Source of the DNA: Xenorhabdus nematophila ATCC 19061
Lineage (GTDB): Bacteria > Pseudomonadota > Gammaproteobacteria > Enterobacterales > Enterobacteriaceae
Assembly (NCBI RefSeq): GCF_000252955.1
Contig: NC_014228.1
Coordinates: 3,511,232-3,575,231, forward strand
Length of the DNA: 64,000 nucleotides
Direction of reading: 5' to 3'
The position numbers were made by a program, and so were the translations under genes. Below, piece after piece: positions 26,437-35,191 of the stretch; position 1 is the first letter of the stretch, and each line of letters begins with the position of its first letter. The notes under the pieces were generated by a model. The model did no database searches and had not been told where the DNA came from. It saw only the letters and a program-made list of their open reading frames with translations.

Positions 26437-27129
26437 CTATTGAAGATACTTTGACGGTGCATTCACCACCTGCGTCATCCACTCAAACCCGTCACACGCT
26501 TTACAGATACGGTTATCCTGCTTCGGGTCAAAATGGTAGTGATGATGCGAAATATCTTCACAATACCCCACAAACGGCTGATCGATACGATGTAGCTGAA
26601 TAGTCGCTGCTTGCTCTCTGGACGCAGGAAAAAACGCGCCGCCGACTTCTGCAAACAGTTCGGTATCATCCTGCTGCACGTCACAGTGTTCGCAGTGGTT
26701 TATCCAGTGCTGCCGGCGCAGTCGCTGGCTGACGGCTTTGCGCAGAGTGTGATGAAAGCCGGGCAGTACGCTACGCACGAGAGAGGGAATATCAGCGATA
26801 TAAAACAAAAATGCCGGGCTGTCCTGCTCGGTATAATCAACTTCTGTGCCGGGTTCATCGCCGTTATCCGCTTCCAGCAGTTGGTGCCCGGCTGGCAGCA
26901 TAAACGCGGTCACCGTGGTGTGTTCATGACAGTGCGGGCAGGTCGTCCGGGTCTGGGCGAGATACCAGTATTCAGCGTGCACATTGTAGAACGGCAACCA
27001 GTTCATAAACGGCGTCGGGTCAACACTGTTATCGATATACCAGATTTGGGCGGCGGCATCCCAGCGTGCACCCAGCTTCCGTGCCTTTTCATATTCATCA
27101 TCGGGGACGTTTAAATCAATCCGCAGCAT
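26437..27129 (-). CDS. DUF5710 domain protein with zinc-binding Cys pairs
   Basis: A 230-residue protein. Residues 2-40 (LRIDLNVPDDEYEKARKLGA then RWDAAAQIWYID) are the DUF5710 domain seen in ICE- and plasmid-borne proteins. Cys pairs CPHC (near 64), CEHC (near 148) and CKAC (near the end) suggest zinc binding. It is opposite in strand to the conjugation genes and sits where ICEs of this family often carry such a gene. Function unknown. GAAGGAAAGC lies upstream of the ATG. Confidence 0.75.
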   Translation of the reverse strand: MLRIDLNVPDDEYEKARKLGARWDAAAQIWYIDNSVDPTPFMNWLPFYNVHAEYWYLAQTRTTCPHCHEHTTVTAFMLPAGHQLLEADNGDEPGTEVDYTEQDSPAFLFYIADIPSLVRSVLPGFHHTLRKAVSQRLRRQHWINHCEHCDVQQDDTELFAEVGGAFFPASREQAATIQLHRIDQPFVGYCEDISHHHYHFDPKQDNRICKACDGFEWMTQVVNAPSKYLQ

Positions 27130-27160
27130 GTGCTTTCCTTCATTCTTAAATCGTTAACCA

Positions 27161-27283
27161 TACCCTTCATCTTTCAGGTTGCCTCTTTGTTGGCTGCGTT
27201 CACTCACCCCGGTCACATAGTAAACTATGCTCCCGGGGACTCACTCTCTTGCCGCCGCGATCCAACTTGAAATCTATTGGGTA
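27161..27283. repeat. Palindromic intergenic repeat, ~123 bp (MITE-like)
   Basis: The ends TACCCTTCATCTTTCAGGTTG and CAACTTGAAATCTATTGGGTA are imperfect inverted repeats. Inside, CCCCGG...CCGGGG surrounds the palindrome CATAGT-AA-ACTATG. I recall similar intergenic palindromes in Photorhabdus/Xenorhabdus genomes, but this is from memory. It separates the DUF5710 gene from the RAQPRD gene. Confidence 0.65.
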
Positions 27284-27402
27284 AAATAAATTAGTCAGAC
27301 TATTTAGCTAATTTTTACCAAAGCATAAAGAGTTTATTGCTGATTTGACCTAAAAAACCCCGCATCCTCGGCTTCCTGAAATCCATGATGAGGTGCGTGT
27401 TG

Positions 27403-27732
27403 ATGCGTGGTGACTTTTCTTTGTCCCGTTCTGTCTGTCTGCTGGGGTTGACTGTGCTGTGTATGCCGCTTGCGCAGGCGGCCGAGAAAGACGAACTGGC
27501 GAGTGCAAAAAATCTGATTGAGCAGGTGCAGATGGCGCTGGAGCGTGCAAACCTCGCCGAAAAGCAGGCTGACACCCCAACCCGCCCTCGCTATGACTTT
27601 GATTACCTCCGTATCAAAGCGGATCTCAACACCATCAAAGCCGGTATTGATCACTACCTGACCCCTTCCCGCGCCCAGCAGCAGGCGTCAGGCACGCTAT
27701 CCGGTCATTACCGTCAGGAACATCCGCAATGA
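27403..27732 (+). CDS. RAQPRD-family conjugation protein (TIGR01690)
   Basis: A 109-residue secreted protein with a signal peptide ending about PLAQA-A, a helical domain (LIEQVQMALERANLAEKQAD) and the conserved RYDFDYLRIKADLNTIKAGI. The family motif is degenerate here: SRAQQQ instead of RAQPRD, followed by the expected SGHYR. The ATG at 27403 has GAGG 9 bp upstream; the earlier ATGs at 27385/27388 lack this. It is the first gene of the mating-apparatus operon. Confidence 0.82.
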   Translation: MRGDFSLSRSVCLLGLTVLCMPLAQAAEKDELASAKNLIEQVQMALERANLAEKQADTPTRPRYDFDYLRIKADLNTIKAGIDHYLTPSRAQQQASGTLSGHYRQEHPQ

Positions 27733-27965
27733 CGGAGGCACAACGCACTGCCTTCACCGTGGCCTCGGGGCACTTTGATATCACCTTTTTGTATCTGGTC
27801 TGCGTCGGATTTTTCCTGGCCACCCTGTTTCTCTGGGCGGCCTGGGCCGCAGTGGATGTCTGGAACGGCTGGGCGAATGAAAAAATACGTAACCAGACCA
27901 TCAGCCAGTTTGCCCTGCGAACCGCCCTCTTACTGGTGGTCGCGGTCTGGATGTTTGCCAGCTGA
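27729..27965 (+). CDS. Small conjugation membrane protein TIGR03758 (PFL_4701 type)
   Basis: A 78-residue protein with two membrane segments (FLYLVCVGFFLATLFLWAAW and the C-terminal ALLLVVAVWMF) and the central WNGWANEKI loop typical of TIGR03758. The ATG overlaps the previous stop. It is probably a structural inner-membrane part of the channel. Confidence 0.82.
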   Translation: MTEAQRTAFTVASGHFDITFLYLVCVGFFLATLFLWAAWAAVDVWNGWANEKIRNQTISQFALRTALLLVVAVWMFAS

Positions 27966-28000
27966 TGCAACGAACATAATGAACAAGGAATGGATTGAAC

Positions 28001-28378
28001 ATGAAGCCAATTTTTACCGTTTGCCGTCGTATCAGTATGCACCTGATAACCAGAATAAGTACCTTTCTTTTGCTGTCCGGTCTTTCCTGTCAATCAGCCC
28101 GGGCTGATTTGCCGGCCATCGAACCGCCAAAAAGTGGTGGCGGAGGCGGATTACTGGGACAGGTGAAAGGCTATGCGCAGGATGGCATTGTGATTGGCGG
28201 GCTGATCCTTTCGGCCGTCGCGTTTTTTAAGGTCTCCTCGGCGGCGGTTGAAACCTTCTCCGAAGTGCGGGATGGCAAAGCCACCTGGACACAATTCGGT
28301 TCTATCATCGTAGTCGGTGTGGTGCTGTTGGTTGCGGTGATTTGGCTGCTGGCGAAATCGGCCGGCATTATTTTTTAA
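28001..28378 (+). CDS. Conjugation protein TIGR03745 (PFL_4702 type), pilin-like
   Basis: A 125-residue protein with a long signal sequence (cut near SARA-D), a glycine-rich stretch (SGGGGGLLGQVKGYAQDG) and two hydrophobic helices. This is the TIGR03745 pattern, resembling TraA/VirB2 pilins in size and layout. AAGGAA lies 10 bp before ATG 28001; a TTG two codons earlier is the alternative. It is presumably inserted in the inner membrane before pilus assembly. Confidence 0.8.
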   Translation: MKPIFTVCRRISMHLITRISTFLLLSGLSCQSARADLPAIEPPKSGGGGGLLGQVKGYAQDGIVIGGLILSAVAFFKVSSAAVETFSEVRDGKATWTQFGSIIVVGVVLLVAVIWLLAKSAGIIF

Positions 28379-28388
28379 GGTGCAATTT

Positions 28389-28763
28389 ATGCAGACGATC
28401 CCTTTCCTGCCTGATCGCTTAAATGCCGAACCGATCGTATTCCGGGGATTCACCACACCGGAAATGGGGCTGGCCGCTTTGCTGGGGCTGGTGTTCGGGC
28501 TGATGGTGAGCCTTCCTTTTATCCCGTTAGCCGGCTGGGTCATGATACCGACGGGTATGCTGTTCATGCCCTTGTTATTGATTAGTTTTGGTGGGCGCTG
28601 GCTCGCGCAGCTTAAGCGCGGCAAACCGGAAAATTATCTCTGGCTGACGCTGGAAGAGAAAAAACGCCGGCTGGGTATCGGTGATCCGGCATTGATTATT
28701 GCGGCTCAGGGCTGGTCGTTGCGCCGAAGCAGGCTGACTCATCGTAACGGGAGCCTGCGATGA
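28389..28763 (+). CDS. Conjugation protein TIGR03750, TraL/VirB3-like
   Basis: A 124-residue inner-membrane protein. FLPDRLNAEPIVFRGFTTPE precedes a hydrophobic hairpin (about residues 30-70), then LKRGKPENYLWLTLEEKKRR. The size and layout match TIGR03750 and suggest a TraL/VirB3-like role beside the pilin. The start is ATG 28389; its stop overlaps the next gene's ATG. Confidence 0.82.
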   Translation: MQTIPFLPDRLNAEPIVFRGFTTPEMGLAALLGLVFGLMVSLPFIPLAGWVMIPTGMLFMPLLLISFGGRWLAQLKRGKPENYLWLTLEEKKRRLGIGDPALIIAAQGWSLRRSRLTHRNGSLR

Positions 28764-29416
28764 GCCGGTTTCGTCATGCGCTGAAAAACCGTGACCAGCA
28801 TATCCTGACCCTGCGGCTTGCCTGCGGGGTGCTGGTACTGGTCTTGCTGATCACGCTCACGGGCTGGATGGCCTCACCGCGCAATCTTACTATCCATAAT
28901 CCGCCGGACTTACGCAGCGGCAGCACCCGCCCGTGGTGGGAAGTGCCTGCGCCGAGTGTCTACAGTTTTGCCTTTTATCTTTTCCAGCAACTGAATGCCT
29001 GGCCGAAAAACGGGGCACAGGACTACCCGGCCAAAATTGCGGCCTTATCGTCTTATCTGACCCCCGCCTGTCAGGATTTTTTGCAGGCGGATGCTAAAAC
29101 CCGGGCCGACAGTGGTGAACTGCTCGACCGGGTGCGGGTGGTGTATGAAATTCCCGGCCGGGGCTACGGGGCGAAAAGTGTAACGGTGCGTAACCGGGAT
29201 AACTGGGTGGTGCGGCTGGATTTGGTGGCCGATGAGTATTATCACGCCGAGCCGGTCAAACGGGCGCTGGTGCGCTATCCCCTGAAAGTGGTGCGCTGGG
29301 AAGGCGATGCGGAGCGTAATCCTTTCGGGCTGGCACTGGATTGTTACGACGGGATGCCCCAGCGACTGGAAGCGATGCCGCAACCTTTGGAAGAGAAAAA
29401 GGGGGTGTTCCAATGA
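28760..29416 (+). CDS. Conjugation protein TIGR03746, TraE/VirB5-VirB8-like
   Basis: A 218-residue bitopic protein with one N-terminal membrane segment (about residues 21-40) and a periplasmic domain containing PAPSVYSFAFYLFQQLNAWP. It matches the TIGR03746 family (PFL_4703), thought to be the TraE-like core-complex part. Overlapping starts and stops on both sides fix its limits. Confidence 0.83.
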   Translation: MSRFRHALKNRDQHILTLRLACGVLVLVLLITLTGWMASPRNLTIHNPPDLRSGSTRPWWEVPAPSVYSFAFYLFQQLNAWPKNGAQDYPAKIAALSSYLTPACQDFLQADAKTRADSGELLDRVRVVYEIPGRGYGAKSVTVRNRDNWVVRLDLVADEYYHAEPVKRALVRYPLKVVRWEGDAERNPFGLALDCYDGMPQRLEAMPQPLEEKKGVFQ

Positions 29417-30249
29417 AAAGACATCCATCCTGCTTTTCTGCCTGTTTCTGGCTGGGGTTGGTCAGCCTTTTGTTGTTCAGCCTAGGGGCAAAGGCTGATG
29501 AACTGATGAAATGGGAACGCATTCCGTTATCCATTGCCCTCAAGGTAGGTCAGGAGCGGATTATTTTTGCGGACAGAAATGTCCGTGTTGGTTTTCCGCT
29601 GTCCCTCAACGATAAATTGCGGGTACAGAGCGCAGGCGGCGCGGTTTACCTGAAAGCCAGTCAGGCTTTTTCGCCAACCCGCCTGCAATTGCAGGACAGT
29701 GAAAACGGCGAAATTATCTTACTGGATATCACGGCCACCAAAGCGGGGTCAACAGAACCGGTACGCATTCTTTATCCGGGTGAAAAAGCTTCCGCCTCAA
29801 AAGAGGAACCCCGGCATCAGAGAAAATCAGCACCTTCGGCTCCCGCGCCTGTGGTATTAACCCGCTATGCCGCGCAGCAGCTGTATGCCCCGCTGCGCAC
29901 CGTCGAGCCGGTTACGGGGATCCACCCGGTCAGTCTGCATTTACCCGGATCCATCACGACACTCTACCCTTCAGAGCCGATTGCGGTTTCCCCGCTGGCC
30001 GGCTGGGGTGTGCGAAATTACACGGTGGTAGCCCTGAAACTGCATAATACCGCCAAGCGTAATATCACGCTCGACCCACGGGCCTTGCAGGGGCAGTTTG
30101 TGGCAGCGACGTTTCAGCATCGCTGGCTGGGCGAAGCAGGGACACCGGAAGATACCACAGTGCTGTATCTTGTGACCCGAGGACAGCCGGATAATGCCTT
30201 TATCCCTGAGCCGGTAACAGTGAAACCGGGAGGCCGTCATGCAGGTTAA
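29413..30249 (+). CDS. Conjugation protein TIGR03749, TraK/VirB9-like
   Basis: A 278-residue secreted protein (signal peptide ending near GAKA-D). ELMKWERIPLSIALKVGQER and the C-terminal VVALKLHNTAKRNITLDPRA match TIGR03749, a beta-rich secretin-like component equivalent to TraK/VirB9. The ATG 29413 overlaps the previous stop; the upstream in-frame start lies inside the previous gene. The 3' end overlaps the TraB-like gene by 11 bp. Confidence 0.83.
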   Translation: MKRHPSCFSACFWLGLVSLLLFSLGAKADELMKWERIPLSIALKVGQERIIFADRNVRVGFPLSLNDKLRVQSAGGAVYLKASQAFSPTRLQLQDSENGEIILLDITATKAGSTEPVRILYPGEKASASKEEPRHQRKSAPSAPAPVVLTRYAAQQLYAPLRTVEPVTGIHPVSLHLPGSITTLYPSEPIAVSPLAGWGVRNYTVVALKLHNTAKRNITLDPRALQGQFVAATFQHRWLGEAGTPEDTTVLYLVTRGQPDNAFIPEPVTVKPGGRHAG

Positions 30250-31669
30250 ATCCAACAGTCTGGTGAAAATTCTGGTGCCGGCGGTGCTGATGGTCGGCGG
30301 GTTTATCGGCATCAAAAGTTGCAGTTCAACAGACAGTACCGCACCCGATACGCCCCAGAATAATGTCCTGGCCACGTTGTCACCGGAGGAGCTACAGGCG
30401 CTGGGTGTCGTCGGCGATACACCGGAAGATACTCTGCGTACTCTGGTGGGGACGCTCAATAAAGTGCGGGCAGAGCAGCAGCGTTTAGGTCAGCAGAATG
30501 CCGATATCCTGAAAGAAAATGACCAGTTAAAAAATCAGCGTCAGGATGTCGCCGGTCAGATAGACGCGGCGGTGGCAGCTATCCGGCAGGACGATGAACA
30601 GCGCCGGCGTGAATTACAGGATGAACAGCAGGGATTGCTGGCACAGATTGATTTACTGACAGAACGGCTGAATGCAACGCCTTTGTCTGCGCCGGACAGT
30701 CCGATACCGCCTGGGTCGGGAAGTATTCCGTATTCTGCCAATGCCAGCACAGGGCAAAATGAACTTATCTGGATAACACCGGCCGATGAAAAGCCCGCAG
30801 ACATACAAACCCCCGGCAGTGGAAAAGCCACGGCGCAGTTCCCGACCTCATTTTTAAGTGAACAGTCAGCCGCCGGGCAAAGTAAGCCCCAAAGCCCATC
30901 GCTTCAAAACCCATCAAAGGAAGAAAATGAACAGCCGGTCTATACCCTGCCTGAAAATGCCACGTTAGTCGGCAGTCAGGCCATGACCGCGTTATTAGGT
31001 CGGGTGCCAGTTAATGGCACAGTCACCGACCCCTATCCGTTCAAAATCCTTATCGGCAAAGACAACCTGACGGCCAACGGCATTGAACTGCCGGAGGTGG
31101 AGGGGGCGGTGGTATCCGGCTCGGCCAGTGGTGACTGGACGCTTTCCTGCGTGCGCGGTCAGGTTAATTCCATCACGGTTGTCTTTCAGGATGGCACGGT
31201 GCGTACCCTGCCGGGCAGCGGGCAAAACAACAATACCAGCGCGAACGGCATCGGCTGGCTGTCCGATGAAAACGGCATTCCCTGTATCAGCGGTGAACGC
31301 AAATCCAACGCCGCCACTTATCTGCCGACATTGTTTGCGCTCTCGGCCATGAATTCGGCCGGCGATGCGCTGAACGAAAGCCAGCGTACCGCCCAGACCA
31401 GCGGCACAGGCGGTATCACCACCGCGTTAACGGGCAATGCCGGACAGGCCGCATTAGGCAAAGCGATGTCAGGTGGCATGAATGACATGAGTGAATGGCT
31501 CAGACAGCGTTACAGCCAGACGTTTGATGCGGTTTACGTCCCGCCCGGTGCCCGTGTTGTGGTGCATATCACCCAACGCCTGGCGATTGATTACGAAACG
31601 AAAGGACGTAAGGTGCGCTACGGCGTGCGTGAGACCGCCCAACGTGACAATCAGGAAGCATTAGATTAA
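30239..31669 (+). CDS. Conjugation protein TIGR03752, TraB/VirB10-like
   Basis: A 476-residue protein. An N-terminal membrane segment (KILVPAVLMVGGFIGI) is followed by a coiled coil at about residues 75-145 (LNKVRAEQQRLGQQNADILK...) and a Pro/Ser-rich linker. The conserved C-terminal beta-barrel domain begins near residue 240 and includes VPVNGTVTDPYPFKILIGKD and YVPPGARVVVHITQRLAID. This is the VirB10/TraB layout, spanning inner to outer membrane. The frame is intact. Confidence 0.87.
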   Translation: MQVKSNSLVKILVPAVLMVGGFIGIKSCSSTDSTAPDTPQNNVLATLSPEELQALGVVGDTPEDTLRTLVGTLNKVRAEQQRLGQQNADILKENDQLKNQRQDVAGQIDAAVAAIRQDDEQRRRELQDEQQGLLAQIDLLTERLNATPLSAPDSPIPPGSGSIPYSANASTGQNELIWITPADEKPADIQTPGSGKATAQFPTSFLSEQSAAGQSKPQSPSLQNPSKEENEQPVYTLPENATLVGSQAMTALLGRVPVNGTVTDPYPFKILIGKDNLTANGIELPEVEGAVVSGSASGDWTLSCVRGQVNSITVVFQDGTVRTLPGSGQNNNTSANGIGWLSDENGIPCISGERKSNAATYLPTLFALSAMNSAGDALNESQRTAQTSGTGGITTALTGNAGQAALGKAMSGGMNDMSEWLRQRYSQTFDAVYVPPGARVVVHITQRLAIDYETKGRKVRYGVRETAQRDNQEALD

Positions 31670-32025
31670 TGGAAAAGCCCCCTTCTCAGTGGATATTCAG
31701 TGCGGGTTCCCCGTATTGCCTGCAAGTACCGGTGGCGTCACGGGCTGAATCGGCACAGGTACAGCTTTACTGGCGTGCGGTGCGTAAAAAAGCGTGCCGG
31801 TTGTATCTCTCAACCGGCAGAGAATGTCATCCGTTGAGTGACGGTGATTTTACTGTCTTCCGCCTGACGGAAACCCAGTGGCAGACAGTGGTGGACGGTA
31901 AAGTCAGCATGGCGCCTGAACAGTGGGCACCTTTGCCTTTTACCTTATCAGAGCTGGCGGTACACCCGGAATTTGCCACGTTTACCGTCCCTGGCACCCC
32001 GGAGACCACCGTATGCGGAAAATAA
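31669..32025 (+). CDS. Unrecognised small protein inside the conjugation operon
   Basis: A 118-residue protein whose ATG shares a base with the previous stop and whose 3' end overlaps the lipoprotein gene by 13 bp, so it is translated within the operon. No signal peptide, membrane segment or named domain is visible. Most relatives go straight from TIGR03752 to TIGR03751, so this may be a lineage-specific addition. Confidence 0.7.
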   Translation: MEKPPSQWIFSAGSPYCLQVPVASRAESAQVQLYWRAVRKKACRLYLSTGRECHPLSDGDFTVFRLTETQWQTVVDGKVSMAPEQWAPLPFTLSELAVHPEFATFTVPGTPETTVCGK

Positions 32026-32414
32026 AATATTATTGGGTGTTGGGGTTGGCAGGGTTACTGGCCGGCTGTACCACCTCGAAAGACGCCTTACTCCCTGCCG
32101 GTGAGCAGACAGTGCTGGCAATGTGGCAGGGAAACAAGGCCGGTCACGCTACTGTATCGGCAAGGCAGATCCTTCACCGGGCTTTAACCCCATCCGAACG
32201 GCTCAGGGCACTGGAAGAACCTTATCATTACAGCCGTTCAGCCGCGCAGGAAATCAGCCAGCAATTTCCCCGCTTACCCAATCCCGATATGGTGATGTAC
32301 GTCTATCCGCATCTGGTTGCCGGCAACACGCCGATACCGGGCTACAGTACGGTATTCCCGTTTTACAGCCAAGTACAATATGCCCTGCCGGGTGAACGCA
32401 CGGAGGCACTATAA
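32013..32414 (+). CDS. Conjugation-region lipoprotein TIGR03751
   Basis: A 133-residue lipoprotein with lipobox LLAGC (about residues 13-17). LPNPDMVMYVYPHLVAGNTP and YSTVFPFYSQVQYALPGE are typical of TIGR03751 and recall TraV-like outer-membrane lipoproteins. ATG 32013 lies within the end of the previous gene; the longer frame overlaps it further and lacks the signal at its N-terminus. Confidence 0.85.
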   Translation: MRKIKYYWVLGLAGLLAGCTTSKDALLPAGEQTVLAMWQGNKAGHATVSARQILHRALTPSERLRALEEPYHYSRSAAQEISQQFPRLPNPDMVMYVYPHLVAGNTPIPGYSTVFPFYSQVQYALPGERTEAL

Positions 32415-35191
32415 TGGAAAAACCCAAAGCACTGAACCGCCCCGGTAAACTGCGTGAGGCGGATGAAACCGCAATTTACCATGCAAACCCTTCCATCATC
32501 GATTACCTGCCCTGGGTGGAATATCTGGAAAAAGAACAATGCCTGCTGCTGGATGACGGGATTTCCGTCGGCGCGGTCTACCGGATTGAACCCATCGCCA
32601 CCGAAGGCCGTCCTGCGGCGCGGTTGACTGAAATCCGGGATCAACTGGAAGATGCGATCCAGGACAGTCTGGAAGAAGATGATATTTCGCCGTGGGTGGT
32701 GCAGTTTTTTTGTCAGGATGACGATGACCCTGCTGACTATCTCAACACCTTGCGGGGCTATGTGAAACCTTGGGCACAGGGAACGCCGTTTACTGACGCC
32801 TTTCTGGCGGAATCAGAGCATCACCTGAACAGCATTGCCCGGCCTGACGGGATATTTCAGGACAGCTTAATCACCGGGCAGCCGTGGCGGGGCCAGCAGC
32901 GCCAGACCCGCATGGTGGTTTACCGCTGGCTGCCTGATGTGCGCAGATCCCCTGTCAACCATCTGACCTTATCGGCGGTGGCTGTGCTCAATCAGGTCTG
33001 TGAGCGGCTGGTTTCATCACTGGCTTCTGCCGGTGTGATTGCCCGCCGACAACATGGCGGGCAGATCCACCGCTGGTTGCTGCGTCATTTTAATCCGGCG
33101 CCGGACTGGGGGATGGCAAAAGCCGATTTTTACCGTACCGTCAGTTATGAAGCCCCTGCACAATCGGATCTCCCCGTCAGTAATGACTTTGCCGAAAGCC
33201 TGTGGTTCACCCCGCCGGTGTCTGATCCCGACGCGGGCGTCTGGTGGTTTGACAACCTTCCTCATAAAGCCATTCCGGTCGAACGACTGCGTCGCCCACC
33301 AGAACCGGGAACACTGACAGGCGAAGTGAAACGGGGCGACAATATCAATGCCCTGATGGACATGATGCCGGCAGGGACGGTGGTTTCGCTGACCATTGTG
33401 GCGCAGGCGCAGGACCGACTGGAAGAGGACTTTACCCGGCTGGCGAAAAATGCGGTGGGAGAAAACACTGAATCGCTGCGCGTCCGGCAGGATGTGCAGG
33501 AGGTGAAGGAACTTCTGGGGCGGCGGCATAAACTGTACCGCAGTGCGCTGACCTTTCTGGTGCGGGGCAAGGATGTGGCTGACCTGAATCACCGGGTGCA
33601 TCAGTTATCCGCCACCCTGCTGACAGCGGGATTACAGCCTGTCCGGCCGGAATTCAGTGTCTCACCGCTGAATACCTGGTTACGGGCACTGCCGATGTGC
33701 TTTAACCCGCAGAAAGACAAAAAACACTGGCACAGCCGCCTGGCCTGGGTACAGCATCTGGCCGGGTTATTGCCGGTGACAGGCCGTTCGACCGGCACCG
33801 GGCATCCGGGGTTCAGTTTCTTTAACCGGGGCGGGGCACCGCTGACCTTTGATCCGATGAACAAACAGGATCGCACCCAGAATGCCCACCTGCTGTTATT
33901 TGGCCCGACCGGCGCGGGGAAATCTGCCACATTGTGCGCCTCGCTCATCCAGTTGATGGCAATACACCGGCCGCGCCTGTTTATTGTCGAAGCCGGCAAC
34001 AGCTTTGGCCTGCTGGCTGATTACTATGAGAGTCTGGGGCTGACGGTGAATAAAATCGGCATCAGACCGGGCTGTGGCGTCAGTCTGGCCCTGTTTGCCG
34101 ATGCCCATCAACTGCTGCAACTGAGTCCTGAGCAATTGCGCATTAATGAAGCCGATATTCCTGAGACGGATGAAGCACAGGAAGAAGGCGATGAACAGCG
34201 CGATATTCTGGGCGAAATGGAAATTGCCGCCCGACTGATGATCACCGGCGGTGAGAAAAGAGAAGAAGAGCGCCTGACCCGCTCTGATCGGGGTTTAATT
34301 CGTGAGGCCATTATGCAGGCGGCACAGACCAGCTTTGACGAGTCCCGCCAGATGGTGGCTTCAGACTTACAAAATGCGCTTTATGCCATCGCCCGTAATC
34401 ATCGGCAGGATGAGCACGGTCAGCTGTTAATCACAGCCCATCGACGGGCACGGGCAGATGAAATGGCCAGCGCCATGTCGATGTTTACGCAGGGATTCGA
34501 GGGTGAACTGTTTAACCGTCCCGGTACGCCGTGGCCGGAAGTGGATGTCACCCTGATTGATTTGGGCACACTGGCGCGGGAGAACTACTCGGCACAAATG
34601 GCACTGGCGATGGTCTCGCTGATTAACAAAGTCAATAATCTGGCTGAACGGGATCAATATCAGGATCGCGAACTGCAACTGGTGATTGATGAAGGGCATA
34701 TCACCACGACCAACCCGCTGTTATCACCCTATATGACCAAGGTGGTGAAAATGTGGCGTAAGCTCGGTGCCTGGCTGTGGCTCGCCACCCAAAACCTGGC
34801 AGATTACCCTGATACCGCTGAAAAGATGCTGAATATGGCCGAATGGTGGCTGTGTCTGACCATGCCACCGGATGAAGTGGAGCAAATCGCCCGGTTTAAG
34901 AAACTGACGGAAGAGCAAAAAGCGGTGCTGCTTTCTGCCGGTAAACTGCCCCGCTGTTATACCGAAGGCGTCGTGCTGGCGAAAAAAATTGAAGCCTTAT
35001 TTCGGGTGGTCCCACCGAGCCTCTATCTGGCGCTGGGGATGACAGAAAAAGAAGAAAAAGCGGAACGGCGGGCGTTAATGCGGGAACATCAGTGCAGTGA
35101 GCTGGAAGCCGCGAAGTTGGTGGCCAGAAAAATGGATATTGCGCGGGGATTGAAGGTTAATTCTGAGCTAGGGCGTGTTGACGTTTTATGA
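32414..35191 (+). CDS. Conjugative transfer ATPase, TraC/VirB4-like (TIGR03744); last codons from an IS
   Basis: A 925-residue ATPase that powers pilus assembly and DNA transfer. The P-loop LLLFGPTGAGKSATLCA is near residue 500, the Walker B region LQLVIDEGHITT near 760, and ATQNLADYPDTAEKM follows. Its natural sequence runs to about 35170. The final residues (GRVDVL) and stop come from the IS5-family element starting at 35171, so the C-terminus is slightly altered or shortened. Later genes of this operon (TIGR03757, TraU-, TraG- and TraN-like) are missing, so the channel is incomplete. Confidence 0.9.
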   Translation: MEKPKALNRPGKLREADETAIYHANPSIIDYLPWVEYLEKEQCLLLDDGISVGAVYRIEPIATEGRPAARLTEIRDQLEDAIQDSLEEDDISPWVVQFFCQDDDDPADYLNTLRGYVKPWAQGTPFTDAFLAESEHHLNSIARPDGIFQDSLITGQPWRGQQRQTRMVVYRWLPDVRRSPVNHLTLSAVAVLNQVCERLVSSLASAGVIARRQHGGQIHRWLLRHFNPAPDWGMAKADFYRTVSYEAPAQSDLPVSNDFAESLWFTPPVSDPDAGVWWFDNLPHKAIPVERLRRPPEPGTLTGEVKRGDNINALMDMMPAGTVVSLTIVAQAQDRLEEDFTRLAKNAVGENTESLRVRQDVQEVKELLGRRHKLYRSALTFLVRGKDVADLNHRVHQLSATLLTAGLQPVRPEFSVSPLNTWLRALPMCFNPQKDKKHWHSRLAWVQHLAGLLPVTGRSTGTGHPGFSFFNRGGAPLTFDPMNKQDRTQNAHLLLFGPTGAGKSATLCASLIQLMAIHRPRLFIVEAGNSFGLLADYYESLGLTVNKIGIRPGCGVSLALFADAHQLLQLSPEQLRINEADIPETDEAQEEGDEQRDILGEMEIAARLMITGGEKREEERLTRSDRGLIREAIMQAAQTSFDESRQMVASDLQNALYAIARNHRQDEHGQLLITAHRRARADEMASAMSMFTQGFEGELFNRPGTPWPEVDVTLIDLGTLARENYSAQMALAMVSLINKVNNLAERDQYQDRELQLVIDEGHITTTNPLLSPYMTKVVKMWRKLGAWLWLATQNLADYPDTAEKMLNMAEWWLCLTMPPDEVEQIARFKKLTEEQKAVLLSAGKLPRCYTEGVVLAKKIEALFRVVPPSLYLALGMTEKEEKAERRALMREHQCSELEAAKLVARKMDIARGLKVNSELGRVDVL

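Noticed and set aside
26611..27114. 167-codon plus-strand frame opposite the DUF5710 gene
   Set aside because: The minus-strand protein has a recognisable domain and zinc-site Cys pairs; the plus frame is its shadow.
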